DNA of 64,000 bases from Daucus carota subsp. sativus (lineage: Eukaryota; Streptophyta; Magnoliopsida; Apiales; Apiaceae), in NCBI RefSeq assembly GCF_001625215.2, contig NC_030385.2:10409135-10473134 (forward strand), given 5' to 3'. A program made the position numbers and the translations under genes. Shown here in pieces: positions 1 to 10,744 of this stretch; positions within the stretch are counted from its first letter, which is position 1, and each line of letters opens with the position of its first letter. A model generated the notes under the pieces. It was not told where the DNA came from. It searched no databases and worked only from the letters and a program-made list of their open reading frames with translations.

Positions 1-72
1 TCTTCCAATTTGCTCAATCACTTGATAACCCTCTATCTTGGACTTATCAGTATCGCCATTCTCAGCCTCCAT
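1..72 (-). CDS. NIMA-related (NEK) protein kinase-like, N-terminal fragment
   Basis: An ATG at 72 (minus strand) opens 24 codons that run off the window edge. The peptide starts MEAENGDTDKSK and ends YQVIEQIGR. This is the start of a protein-kinase glycine-rich loop, and its wording is typical of plant NIMA-related Ser/Thr kinases, which regulate microtubules and cell expansion. Only the first beta strand of the kinase domain is visible, so the subfamily rests on a short motif. The upstream 200 bases (73-300) would be its leader and promoter. A splice-donor-like CCAG/GTAACT at 181-188 hints at a leader intron, but I could not pair it with a convincing acceptor. Another kinase family remains possible. 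Confidence 0.6.
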   Translation of the reverse strand, partial: MEAENGDTDKSKIEGYQVIEQIGR

Positions 73-451
73 TGAACTTTATAAACTTCAAAAGGTCAAA
101 TTTTGACATATGGGTTTATCAAGATTTACTAAAATCTACAGATTCCATGAATATTATATAAAAAAATTAATGATTTAAGAGTTACCTGGTAGAGTAGAAA
201 TAAAAGGAGAAAAATTGAGTCCAAGAGAGAAGAAATGTAGGAAATAAATGGCTCCACTTGAGAATGTGGTTGTTGAGTTTGAGTTGAATGAAGATAGATA
301 AATAAATTCAAGTAGCATCTATGCGATGTGTAGAGACAAATATGAGAGAGAAACAGAGAGGTGGTGGTGAAACACATTAAAGACGTGCAAGGAGTAACTG
401 CTTGGCCTGAAATAATTAACAAAACAAATTTGGTAAAGCCCAGCTTTGCCG
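73..451 (-). promoter_or_regulatory. leader and upstream region of the NEK-like gene
   Basis: AT-rich, with pyrimidine-rich stretches on the minus strand typical of a plant 5' leader. No TATA box could be assigned with certainty, and the short open frames here have no family resemblance. Confidence 0.3.
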
Positions 452-454
452 TAA

Positions 455-840
455 GAGCATTTCCAACGGTTTTGGTTGTAATCGTTGGCTAAATTGGACC
501 TGTAATACATTATGTAAATCTGTAATACATTTTGCTTCCAATAGTATTGGCTATATTGGTTGGCTATAATTTAAAAATAGTATGTTATTAATTTTTTAGA
601 TTGTTAAAATAGAATATATCAGTTTAATATGGTAATAAATGATGTGCAATCTTCCTACAGATTTTTTACAGATCTGTAGAGGTTCGACAAGTTTAGTCAT
701 CCATAAGAGGTTGGCTAAAATTATAGACAACAGGTTCACGTGGTTGGAGTGCTATTTTTTCACGACGTTGACTATATTTTTTAATTTTGGAATGCCAACT
801 CATTTTTTAGCCAAAGGGCTTTGTATGGTTGGAGATGCTC
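455..840. mobile_element. Tourist-like MITE (386 bp)
   Basis: Terminal inverted repeats GAGCATTTCCAAC at the left end and GTTGGAGATGCTC at the right end (one mismatch) are flanked by TAA at 452-454 and 841-843. A 3-bp TAA duplication with this terminus fits PIF/Harbinger-derived Tourist MITEs. There is no coding capacity; the 84-codon open frame at 639-893 crosses the right border and is incidental. Confidence 0.75.
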
Positions 841-843
841 TAA

Positions 844-1989
844 CTGCTTCATCTCAGATAATTAAGATAACAAAATTAGTAAGCTGTTATTAAAATTAAC
901 TCTTTTGACAGGAGCAAATTGTTGTGTATAATTTTTTTATCTTATATATATTCATGTTTGTGATAAGCTAGATGAATGAATTTTTATTTTTTGGTGGAAA
1001 TTTTGTTATAAATGATTTCATATTGTGATTGTTTTATTTTTTAACTTATTCTCTAAATGCGTAGACATGAATGATTGTTTTACAATTTGGACAATATTAT
1101 TTTAATTCTATCATATTTATTTTTGCACATATATTTAGTAGAAGTTGCTTTTAACAATCTACTTACATTATCTGTATTGTTCTCTGTTCTAAAAGTCGGT
1201 GATTAATCACGATTAATCACCGATTAATCCCTGTTCCGTAACTCATCGAACTGATTAAATCTCCGATTACTCATCGATCAATCCGATTAATCCCCGATTA
1301 ATCCTTGTTCCGTAATTTCACCAATTAACTCCGATTCCCGCTTTTTACAACACGGGTATTGTTAAATAACAATCTTCATTTTTATTCATGACAGTTAATG
1401 ATATCAACTCTATAATCTCATGCAAGTTGCACATTTCACACATTTTACCGTCAGTTGACTTTAAGCGGCAGATGGATAGAGTCATAGAGGTAAAGAATCT
1501 GGAACGATAATTCCGGTCAAAAAAATCTTTAGTTAAAAAATGAGTTATATAAAAAATAAATATATATAAATAATTTTACAAAAAATATCACAATTTAAAT
1601 GTATATAATTTAATTTATTGAACCACTACAGATATGTAGCAAATGTCACGTTATCAATTACTGTTATTTATAATAATTCGAAATAATAATAACATGCGAT
1701 ATTTAAAATTTAACCCCATCGAAATAAAATGGGTTACAAATTTAACAAATTGAGGTTCAACAAATTTTATATGTTCAATTAAGCCAACCATTATAGCCAG
1801 GGCTTTAATATCAAGCTATTTACTTGCCTCATGTTCATGTATATATACATATGCTGATGTTGTATGTATGCTATGAAGAAGCACACAGACACAGAACCTC
1901 TTTTATATACACGAACAGAAGCTGATATAGAGTTAGATGATAAATCGATGCAACTGTGTGAAATGCACTGTTATTCGAACTGCATGGAC
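844..1989. other. AT-rich intergenic DNA with a GATTAATC-rich repeat
   Basis: No gene is visible. Positions 1190-1350 hold clustered copies of GATTAATC and CCGATTAATCC, ending near CGATTCCCGCTTTTTAC. A diverged relative lies at 19186-19360 with the same order of motifs, so this is a dispersed repeat. The rest is unstructured AT-rich sequence. Confidence 0.5.
1190..1350. repeat. dispersed GATTAATC repeat, copy 1
   Basis: The block shares the sequence order AGTCGG(T/C)GATTAATCAC, TGTTC(C/T)GTAA, CTGATTAAAT and GATT(C/T)CCGCTTTT with 19186-19360. Termini and class are unknown. Confidence 0.5.
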
Positions 1990-2690
1990 GGACGCAAATA
2001 GGGACTGTGTTGAGTATAAGATCACAATCAAAATTCTAATCACACATCTGGAATAAAATGAGTTGATTTTATTGACATAACTTGTGGTTATATATAGCCT
2101 TACAACTGAACTTAAAATTTCTAACAGATAGAGTTTATCTTTGATAAAGATAAAAACTTATCAAACTACCCTATTCCTAATGACTTATCTAGAGTCCTAT
2201 ATTGCTAATACAAGAACAAAACAATCCTTTCACACCCTCCCTTAAACTAACTGTACATAATTCCATAATCTATTGTTCCTTTTACATACCCTAGTATATC
2301 CTTTTAGCTGCTTATAAGTGAAGTGAAGTTTAGTAGGTTTACACATACACTTACTGGCTAAACTAACACTATGCATCAAATCTGGACGAGTTGTAGTAAA
2401 GGTACATCAAGCTTCCTAGTACTTGCTTGTAAAAAGAGTCATCGATTGCGACACCATGCTCATCACTGTGTAACTTGCAACTAGGAACAATTGGACTACA
2501 AACAGCTTTGCCTTCCAACATTATAAACGTTTTCATAATTTCAGCTGCATATTTCTTTTGGCAGATAAAAATGCCATTTGCATTCTGCGGTACTTCAATA
2601 TTTGAGAAAGAACTTCATCATCCCAAGATCTGTTATCTCTAATTTTTCATCATTGAAGCTTTGAAATCACTTAACATTGTTAAAACAAGT
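1990..2690 (-). pseudogene. Ty1/copia retrotransposon remnant (reverse transcriptase)
   Basis: The minus strand of about 2356-2650 encodes, across several frames, broken pieces of the copia reverse transcriptase C-terminal part: TDLGMMKFFL, then KKYAAEIMKTF, then PIVPSCKLHSDEHGV, then YKQVLGSLMYL. Frameshifts and stops separate the pieces, so it is dead. The AT-rich flank at 1990-2330 may be LTR or non-coding sequence of the same element, since TGTTGAGTATAAGATCAC at about 2010 resembles a copia end. No protease, integrase or complete LTR pair remains. Confidence 0.7.
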
Positions 2691-2700
2691 CTAATACATA

Positions 2701-3299
2701 GGGGCCGTTTGGCTGAACTTAAAAAAAGTGACTTATAGATTAAAATAAAGAAATTGATTATAAGTGAAAAGTTGGTTTGGACTTATAAGTTATTATAAGT
2801 TATTAAGGGTGTTTGGATACCCTAACTTATAAGTTACTTAGTACTGTTTGGATAACTTAACTTATAAGCTAGCATAGTTTGGTAATTTAATAATATAATA
2901 TTATTTTATTTAAAAGAATAATCATAATAATACAACACCTTATCATTAATACATGAAATATTTTACAGGTTCAAAATATAATTCTCTATTATAATAAAAA
3001 AGAAATAAAACCATATCAGCACAGAAAAAAGAAAGCTGCAGAGAATTGAATGGTCAATTAACTTTTCTAAATAATTGGATTGAGCATTAATATATTCCTG
3101 TATTATCTGTATTTGTATTTCCTATCAATATTGTTACCTAGTGGTTCACAGGATAAGCAGAAGCAAGAAAAGCTAACTTCTTTTTTTGGCTTCTCACGGT
3201 CTAATATAAGCACTTCCATAATTTTGCCAAACGGTGCTAAAATAATAAAAGTCAGCTTTTTTTATAAATAAGCTGAGAAGCATAGTTCCCAAACACCCA
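2701..3299. mobile_element. nested hAT/Harbinger-like MITEs
   Basis: GGGGCCGTTTGG opens the block at 2701. An internal GGGTGTTTGG at 2807 pairs exactly with CCAAACACCC at 3290-3299. The body is AT-rich with repeats of ACTTATAAGT. Ends of this GGCCGTTTGG type recur at 22896, 35937, 45531 and about 62030. No convincing target duplication was found, so the superfamily is uncertain. Confidence 0.5.
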
Positions 3300-3343
3300 C
3301 ATAATATTCGCACGTTAAAGTCAGTACATAAAATGAAAACATA

Positions 3344-3895
3344 TCATGATATATTTCTCTTTATCCTAGCTTTAAGTGCATCATAATATTTAGCTTGATC
3401 TGGTAGCATTTTACTAGTATCAATCGCCATGATGGAAGCTTCATAAACTTGCCTCTCTCGCTCCTCTTTTTGCCTCTCCCGCTCCTCCTTAGCTAAGCGT
3501 AACTGCAACTTCTCTTTTTGTAACTGCCTCATTTCCTTCTGTAATTGCAAGCTCATTTGAACTGATTCTGTTCTTGAAGAAGCAATGGCCAATGTATCTT
3601 TCTGCATTGTTTTAAGAATTTCTAAGCCCTCCTCATCTTTTGCTTCATTGACAACTCTTTTCAATCTCTTTGTAGCTTTCCTTCTAATTGGACGTTCCAT
3701 CATTTCATCGGATTCTAGGCTTGTAGGAATCTGACTATCAACAGATTGTGAAGATGCATCTTTGTCTTTAGCTGGCTTGTTTTTCTTTGCCAAACTAGCT
3801 TGATATTTTGGCGAAAATTTTAGTGCATTCCAGTGACGTATAAACATAAATTTCTCTTTCATAACCCGCTCATACATCTCTACTGTTTGGTCGAC
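3344..3895 (-). pseudogene. NAM-associated C-terminal-domain gene, 3' coding block
   Basis: A CAG acceptor at 3896-3898 opens a 184-codon block to a stop at 3344. The peptide runs VDQTVEMYERVM, then FMFIRHWNALKFSPKYQ, then MERPIRRKATKRLKR, and ends in a long Lys/Glu/Arg-rich coiled coil. This is the layout of the NAM-associated C-terminal domain (often labelled glutathione S-transferase T3-like). Such proteins commonly resemble the Myb-like accessory protein of PIF/Harbinger elements. This block is intact, but its 5' partner at 9546-9973 carries stops and a frameshift, and a young LTR element lies between the two. I therefore call the gene dead or dying. Confidence 0.65.
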
Positions 3896-3898
3896 CTG

Positions 3899-4894
3899 CA
3901 CAATAATAGACGCACATAAAAATGTTCCTGAACAAGTAGTCTGAGCAAGTAAATTCTGCACTCAAGAGTGCTACTGATCTGCACAGGAAGCACCAAATCT
4001 TTATTTTCTTAAATTTTTTGATTCACTTGCTGATATAAATTGTGCAGTAAGAAGACCGACTAGTAGAGAAAGTACAAATCATTCTTGGACCACATACATT
4101 GCAAGAATCATCTCGAGTTGTAGAAATGGGTAACAATAGTCGAATTCTTTACTACTCATGTACGTCAAAACTTTTACAACCAAGAAATTTAGGCTAACAC
4201 TGGTTAATTTTATTTTTTTTTCTTTTCCTTGCAAATTTAGACCATCTTTGAAATTTATTTTATTAAAACTTTCAAAGAACAATCAAACACCATCTTATAA
4301 CAATCTTCTGTTATCACTTCTAGTCCAGTGTCCTAGTTTTCGACCAAACTGACATTCACATTACAACTTAAATTCTCTACAAGAACAAAAAGAAGAAAAA
4401 GCAAGATTGAAACTCTGCAATCAATGTGTCTCATCATATAAGTTTCACAAAAACTATATGATTCATACTACACCACTAGATGCATAGTCATAGAGATAAG
4501 AGATATAAACAACTGTGACAGTTACTTGTGCAAGCCTCAACAGTTAATCATTATGCACAGATGAATTCTGCAGCAGCAATTGTGCAGACTTGGAATCGGC
4601 AAAGGGTTACTATTATGCACAGAGCTTATGAGGCTCAGAAATGACCAATCTAGAGTTTTTGTGGGTCATACATCTCGAAAATTGGCAATTCGTCTATTTC
4701 AGAAAGCTGAGCAGATGCAGATGCAGATGATGGGAAAAGATTATGCCTGGATTGCTACCAACCCAATTAGTGATTTGATTCATTCTGTCAATCTTACCAC
4801 CATTTCCATAATACTGTCCTGCATAATACCGTTTGCATACACATGGTTTTTGACAGTCACAGAGAGCAAGCCTCATATTATTGTCCTCAAAGAA
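3899..4894. other. probable intron remnant of the NAM-associated gene
   Basis: AT-rich DNA between the 3' coding block and the LTR insertion site. Open frames at 4079-4936 show no family resemblance and are probably chance. After removing the LTR element, about 1.2 kb separates the two coding blocks. Confidence 0.35.
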
Positions 4895-4899
4895 TCACT

Positions 4900-5400
4900 T
4901 GTTATATCCGAAATTTACAGATACTACGTGAAATAATTAATTATAAAATCATGGGGCTAATTGTTGGAGCGTAAAGTAGAGGCGACGAGACGGACGCCTT
5001 TGATGGACGCCAAGCCGCGAAGACGTCATGCTAACGGATAAGAATGGGTTTGAGTTGCAGAAGACCGAGTCAAACGGGAGGATAAACCTTGTAACCAACT
5101 TATGCTGATAGATAGGAACGTGGGCTAACATGGAGTAATTGTAGGGATAATTTAGTTGTAACTGAGGCTATATAAACGTATGTAATCAAAGGGCAGTAAA
5201 CACAATCCCTACACCTCAAGTCTTGTACTCGAATTATCAACATAGTGAAACATTTATTTGGCAGGGCCAAGCCCTCCCGCGGTTTTTTACCCTCTTTCGG
5301 GGTTTTCCGCGTCACCATTTTCTTGTGTTCTTTTACTTTATTTGCACACTTTTATTGATTAAATTGCTTAGTATTCAACCCGAAAATTCTGGTTAAAACA
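4900..5400 (+). repeat. 5' LTR
   Basis: 501 bp, bounded by TG and CA. A TATA-type motif CTATATAAACG lies near 5169 and would start the element transcript. It is nearly identical to 8864-9364: the differences are G to A near 4910 and 4919, and GGCAGGGCC versus GGCAGGACC near 5266. Confidence 0.93.
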
Positions 5401-5420
5401 ATTGGCGCCGTCTGTGGGAA
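5401..5420 (+). other. primer-binding site
   Basis: ATTGGCGCCGTCTGTGGGAA lies immediately after the LTR. TGGCGCCG is the usual start of the tRNA primer-binding site in many plant Ty3-type elements. I did not match it to one specific tRNA. Confidence 0.75.
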
Positions 5421-5511
5421 GTTTACTAAGCATCAATTTAATCCGACGACGACATCCAATAACCCACGGTCAGACACAACAGTTCCTACAGCGGAAATTG
5501 GTGTGAACAAA

Positions 5512-6340
5512 ATGCAAGCTGAGATGGAAGTTTTACGCTCGGAAAATGAAACATTAAGTCGGGATTTGACCACTGCGCGGTCCAACACAGTTGCAACGAG
5601 AAAGAGTGTCTTGAGGAGTGTAGCACGACGCCTGGAGATGGACGATACTGAGAAACACTAACCTGAAGAGAATGCTTACAATGAGGAACCACCAATTGGA
5701 GAAAGGGACATGACTACCGACGATAGGAACACTGACAAACGTCGAGAAGAACGACATGATGATGACATGGAAGAACATGATGTTGATCGTGAGGAACGAA
5801 GGTCACGACGCAAAATATCTATGTCACGTGATGACGTCTTAAAACCAGTGAAAAAAGAGTTAACAGAGCTTCGAGAGATGATCTAAAGAATTTCGGGAGC
5901 ACTTAAGCCCTTGGAGAAAGCAACTCCCACAAGCTACGCTGATTCCCCCTTTTTGACAACATCGCACTGGTCGAGATACCAAAATGATTTACGGTACCTA
6001 CGATGAAGTCTTATGACGGGACGACATATCCTCTAGAACACATCACCCAATGTAAACAACGTATGTTCACAGTACTGATCACAAGGGACTTAAGGGAAGC
6101 ATGTATGTGAAAGGGTTATGGTGCAGCGTTGACGGGACCAACCCTTCAACGGTTTGTCAACTTGCCGAATGAATCTATAGACACGTTTGCAGATTTGATG
6201 GACACGTTCAATCTACAATTCACTAGTAATAGGGTGTTTGAAGAAAAACGACGAGTGATCTCTACAAAATAGTGCAACGACACAGGGAGCCGTTAAGATA
6301 TTACTTGACTAGGCTAAACAGAGCGGAAGTGACCACAAAC
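5512..6340 (+). pseudogene. gag remnant of the LTR element
   Basis: The ATG at 5512 starts a coiled-coil, charged N-terminal region (MQAEMEVLRSENETLSRDL) stopped by TAA at about 5659. The same frame continues with Asp/Arg-rich sequence to a second stop near 5883. After a frameshift the retrotransposon-gag core is readable: MKSYDGTTYPLEHI, then LPNESIDTFADLMDTF, then REPLRYYL after another shift. These match the plant Ty3 gag domain, which packages RNA in virus-like particles. At least four stops and two frame changes make it non-functional. Confidence 0.75.
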
Positions 6341-8863
6341 GACCATGACATGTACGATAGGAACAAGTTACACTCATCTCATCACGTCTGATAGGTACTT
6401 GTAAACCACACGTGACGCAACACAACCAACAAGGCATGGATGACATCTACACGACAAAAAGCAACACCACAAGAGGACATGACGTGACACCAAAGAGAGA
6501 GACCGACATAATTGATTTTTTGACAAAAAGAATGGACACCTTCGATTGGGAACACGATGACACGATGGGTAACAGCCTCGACATTAACATATACAAGTTA
6601 AATGATGACAACTCAAACCACATACATGTCAAATGGAAAGCAAACATCATTATGATAATCAGTCGGAAAGCAGACAACTAATTTAAAAGAGACATCATAC
6701 ATGAAGTCGAATATCCAGAATGACTAGCAAACATGGTGACTGTATAAAAATAACAACGTGACAGTTGGACATGAAGTCTTGACATGATGATCGACGTGAC
6801 AGCTAGACATGAACTCTAGAAACATGACAGATCATGTCGAATACATTATCACTTATGAGTCACAAACAACGATCGACATCACATATTTTGCTAATTTTGT
6901 GGCTGATTTCAGTCCAAGTCTACTATCTCAACAGGACATGATTGGGACTTCTCCTAAAATCGCCACAAGGGGACAATATAGCATATTCAAAACATGGTTG
7001 ACATCGTTGTTGGAAATTTTGCTACTTTAATGATGCACTACATTTAAATCTTTATCACAATATAATGATACATGTGTACGAATCACAAGTCCCTGGGGGC
7101 TGGAACACGTCGAATTAAAAACTTTAACACAAGTAAGTGAACTCACCCTCTTTACTCTTTCAGCTTATTAGCAATATGATAATAAGTTAATAACGATCTT
7201 TGCTTGAGTTTATGCCATTTAGATGTTATTTTATGCTTCGAGTAAATGTTTGCTTGAATGATTCGTGATCTAAGCATAGGGCTGTAATTCGAGCCGAGCC
7301 GAGCCTAATTCGAGCCAACTTTAATCGAGCCGAGCCGAGCCGGCTCGATTAACTAATCGAGCCTAAATCTTTGCCCGAACTCGACTCGGTTAATTTCACG
7401 AGTCGAGTCGAGCCGGCTCGTTTAGCTAAACGAGTCGGTTTTAACGAGCCGAGCGAGCCAGCTCGTATAATTTTACACTTAATCGAGCCCAAACCTCTAC
7501 CCGAACTCGGCTCGTTTAATTTCACGAGTCGAGTCGAGCCGGCTCGTTTAATTAAACGAGCCGAAACCTTTACCCGAACTCGGCTCGTTTAACGAGTCGA
7601 GCCGAGCCGAGCCCACTTAAACGAGTTCGAGCCGGGCGAGCTCGCGAGCCGCCCGACTCGAATTACAGCCCTATCTAAGCATGATGTTACATGGTCTTGT
7701 TTCTTACATGACTTGCCACTCTACTTGATTAAATATGTTATGCAAGTTATTCCAAATTGTCTTCATGTTTAACTGCTTAAAGTTGACGTCTTCATCATGA
7801 TATTTATTGTGACATGATATTGCATGAGTATATTTTAGATACATATTAATAGACAAGGAGGGCTGATCACCCATCCTACTACGGTTGATCATTATCGAAT
7901 GATGGTGACGACAACACTAGACATTACACATATAACTTACGACGCCACGAATAATGATGCATTTCAACATTATGTATTTAAACATTACATAATCACAATT
8001 ACAATTACGAGCTAAGTTTCAAGAGGGAAAGGCCTTTTAACTAGCCTACGAATGCATGCATCGACGTTTGAAAATAAACATATTTGTCGAATACATCAAC
8101 GTTTGAAAATTAAATATTTGTCGAATACATATACTACATGCATCAACGTCTGAAAATTATATATTCATTGAATATATATATTTGTCGAATACATATACTA
8201 CGTGCACCAACGTTATAAAAAATAAATTTGTCGACTACAATTACGCATATCACAAGTTTATATACATCGACGTATTTAACATATAATGACGACGAATGCT
8301 CCACGAAATTACACTAGTCATGACCCTTAGTTTGACACATTACATATAGATCACAATATACATTTCTACATGTCACCACCTACACGTGTCATGACAAATT
8401 AAACCACATGTCACACATTATAATTATAAGTGACATATACAGTTCCAAACAACATATCACGTTATGATGACGAGATACACATCATGTCTACAACTTATAC
8501 ATTACAGACGGAAGACATGCTACAAAACACTTTACGTGTTGGTACTCCTATCCATTACGTCATAATCACTCCCAATTAAGAGGTCACATGAACCAATTTC
8601 AAGTCACGGACACATAGGAATATGCAGCTAACAATGACGAGATTGTAAACAATATCTTGCACATGTCAGAAAACATCTAGAGGGGGCTTTACAAATATAA
8701 TGCAAAGCAACGTCACAACTTGACATGTTGGATGCAAAGTATATCAGTTGTCAACCTTGGATGGAATTCAGATACACGCGCTAACGTCAAACAAGGAAAC
8801 GCTTCGTGTGATTTGAGGAGATTTTATTAATTAATTAAATTAATTAATAAAATCTGGGGCTAT
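6341..8863. other. non-coding interior of the LTR element
   Basis: Stop-saturated sequence, rich in GACATGA-like words at 6400-6850 and with diverged repeats of CATCAACGTTTGAAAAT and TTTGTCGAATACAT at about 8040-8230. A nearly perfect palindrome of TTAATTAA runs 8824-8858, just before the CTGGGGCTAT tract next to the 3' LTR. The nested MITE at 7278-7672 is separate. No enzyme domain was recognised. Confidence 0.6.
7278..7672. mobile_element. MULE-like MITE with CGAGCC repeats (395 bp)
   Basis: Termini AGGGCTGTAATTCGAG and CTCGAATTACAGCCCT are exact inverted repeats. The 10-bp flanks ATCTAAGCAT at 7268-7277 and 7673-7682 are identical. A 9-11-bp duplication points to the Mutator superfamily. 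The body is made of CGAGCCGAGCC and CTCGTTTAA modules in both orientations. Open frames inside are by-products of the repeat. Confidence 0.85.
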
Positions 8864-9364
8864 TGTTATATCCAAAATTTACAAATACTACGTGAAATAA
8901 TTAATTATAAAATCATGGGGCTAATTGTTGGAGCGTAAAGTAGAGGCGACGAGACGGACGCCTTTGATGGACGCCAAGCCGCGAAGACGTCATGCTAACG
9001 GATAAGAATGGGTTTGAGTTGCAGAAGACCGAGTCAAACGGGAGGATAAACCTTGTAACCAACTTATGCTGATAGATAGGAACGTGGGCTAACATGGAGT
9101 AATTGTAGGGATAATTTAGTTGTAACTGAGGCTATATAAACGTATGTAATCAAAGGGCAGTAAACACAATCCCTACACCTCAAGTCTTGTACTCGAATTA
9201 TCAACATAGTGAAACATTTATTTGGCAGGACCAAGCCCTCCCGCGGTTTTTTACCCTCTTTCGGGGTTTTCCGCGTCACCATTTTCTTGTGTTCTTTTAC
9301 TTTATTTGCACACTTTTATTGATTAAATTGCTTAGTATTCAACCCGAAAATTCTGGTTAAAACA
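8864..9364 (+). repeat. 3' LTR
   Basis: Second 501-bp LTR, ending in TTAAAACA directly before the TCACT target duplication at 9365-9369. All three differences from the 5' LTR are A here and G there. Confidence 0.93.
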
Positions 9365-9545
9365 TCACTAAACAGATTAAATAAAAATAGACAGATGAAT
9401 TGATTGCCTAATAGCTGAGCATTGACAAAGCTCACAAAACTCTCAATCTCATCATCCACATGATCATATAATTCATAACTTTTTATGGTAGCAGCACTAT
9501 AACAAACACTTTTAATTATAAAGTATCAAGTAAATAACAATGTAC

Positions 9546-9973
9546 CTTATCTTGCTCACTCAATCCACTTTGATTTCTTCCCAAAATCTGGTTGTAAAAT
9601 CCAATAAACTTGGCCACTTTTTCGTTTATTGTGCACCAACGATTACACAACGAATTAGCACTCTGATCACTCTCTAGCCTTTCTTTATTTTCATCGTAAT
9701 ATTTTTAAATCCTGGCCCAATAGTTTGTATGTGTCTGATTATTTCCTTGCACGGGATCCATACAAACATTCAGCCACACAGCAATAAGTAACAAATCCTC
9801 TTCAATAAAAAAAATTCATTGACCTCTTGCGCTTCTTTAGTTTCGGAACCTCTTTTTGGGGTTGGGGGATGGGTTTGGGGCTGTGATCGAGATTGAGTTT
9901 ATTCAGAAACTATCATATCTTCAAATTCTGAGATTGATCCTTCATTAAGTAAAGATATAAATAAGCCCTCCAT
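9546..9973 (-). pseudogene. NAM-associated-domain gene, decayed 5' coding block
   Basis: The minus strand starts with ATG at 9973 (MEGLFISLLNEGSISEF), meets a stop, and then reads KKRKRSMNFF, EDLLLIAVWLNVCMDPVQG, SLCNRWCTINEKVAKF and QSGLSEQDK up to a donor GTACAT at 9545. That is the Myb/SANT-like N-terminal region usually paired with the NAM-associated C-terminal domain, here found at 3344-3895. A stop near 9900, a homopolymer frameshift near 9812 and a stop near 9705 show it is broken. The LTR insertion at 4900-9364 lies between the two halves. Confidence 0.65.
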
Positions 9974-10744
9974 CTCTATATCAACACCACAAGAACTGAA
10001 TGAGTGAAGTAATGGAAACCCCTAAATTCTAAACCAAAACCCTAGTTGCATTATTACATATATATATATATGTTCCATCATTATTAAAATAGACTTTCTA
10101 AACCAAAACCCTAATTACATACACATACGATCGAATAAAATACAGAAGATATCAACAATTTTGATTCAAGATAAAATCAAAAAAGTAAATACAAACTCAC
10201 CTCTGCAATAAGAACTTGGATGGAGAGAAAAATAGAAGTTGTGGGAGAGAGAGAATGAGCGCGAGATGAGCTGGATTAATATAAAAGAGAGGGTTGCAAT
10301 CTGTAGAAGTAGCGTCCCAAACTCTGATAGCTAAAAATTTGCCTAATGGGTGAATACGGTTGGAGTACTTGTTCTGAGTAAAGATAGCTATAATCAACAC
10401 TATTCAGTCAAATAGTTAAAATGCATATAGATTTACAAATGAGTCTGTCCGAACTCGGAACTGATTGTGATTTAACTCCCTTCAACCGGTATAGACTATA
10501 TATTTCATTCCAGAACCAGGAGGGGTAACTAACACGGGGTTGCTTGTGTTCTACAGAGAAAGGATTGTAATCTACTCTTGACAATATCACTCATCAAGGG
10601 TTTCAGATGGTTGGATTAAAAGAACTGCATTTCCATATATAGCAAAAGCATGTTCTTGTAACTTACTAATCAAATCAAAGTAGCACTTGCAAATACAACT
10701 TAAATTGAACTTGTTCCAAAGAAATCTGAAATCATTACACAAGC
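9974..10744. other. upstream of the decayed gene and 3' flank of the DnaJ gene
   Basis: AAACCCTA-type telo-box words occur near 10037 and 10106, in two partly repeated 66-bp segments, as is common in plant 5' leaders read on the minus strand. Open frames at 10197-10590 show no family. The region just below 10745 would hold the DnaJ-gene 3' UTR. Confidence 0.35.

Larger units (their letters stand above)
4900..9364 (+). mobile_element. complete Ty3/gypsy-type LTR retroelement, non-autonomous
   Basis: Two 501-bp LTRs (4900-5400 and 8864-9364) both start TGTTATATCC and end GGTTAAAACA. The 5-bp target duplication TCACT is at 4895-4899 and 9365-9369. A primer-binding site follows the 5' LTR directly. 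The 3.46-kb interior has a broken gag at 5512-6340 and then about 2.5 kb of stop-rich DNA; I found no protease, reverse transcriptase, RNase H or integrase. A MULE-like MITE sits at 7278-7672. By eye the LTRs differ at three sites only, which implies a recent insertion. The element must have been moved by proteins from another copy. Confidence 0.9.

Noticed and set aside
639-893. 84-codon frame
   Set aside because: Crosses the right border of a MITE with a clear target duplication.
4580-4936. 118-codon plus-strand frame next to the 5' LTR
   Set aside because: Runs into the LTR border and shows no domain; probably chance in decayed intron sequence.
7371-7592. 73-codon frame with repeated EPARL-type motifs
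   Set aside because: Direct translation of CGAGCC modules in a MULE-like MITE.
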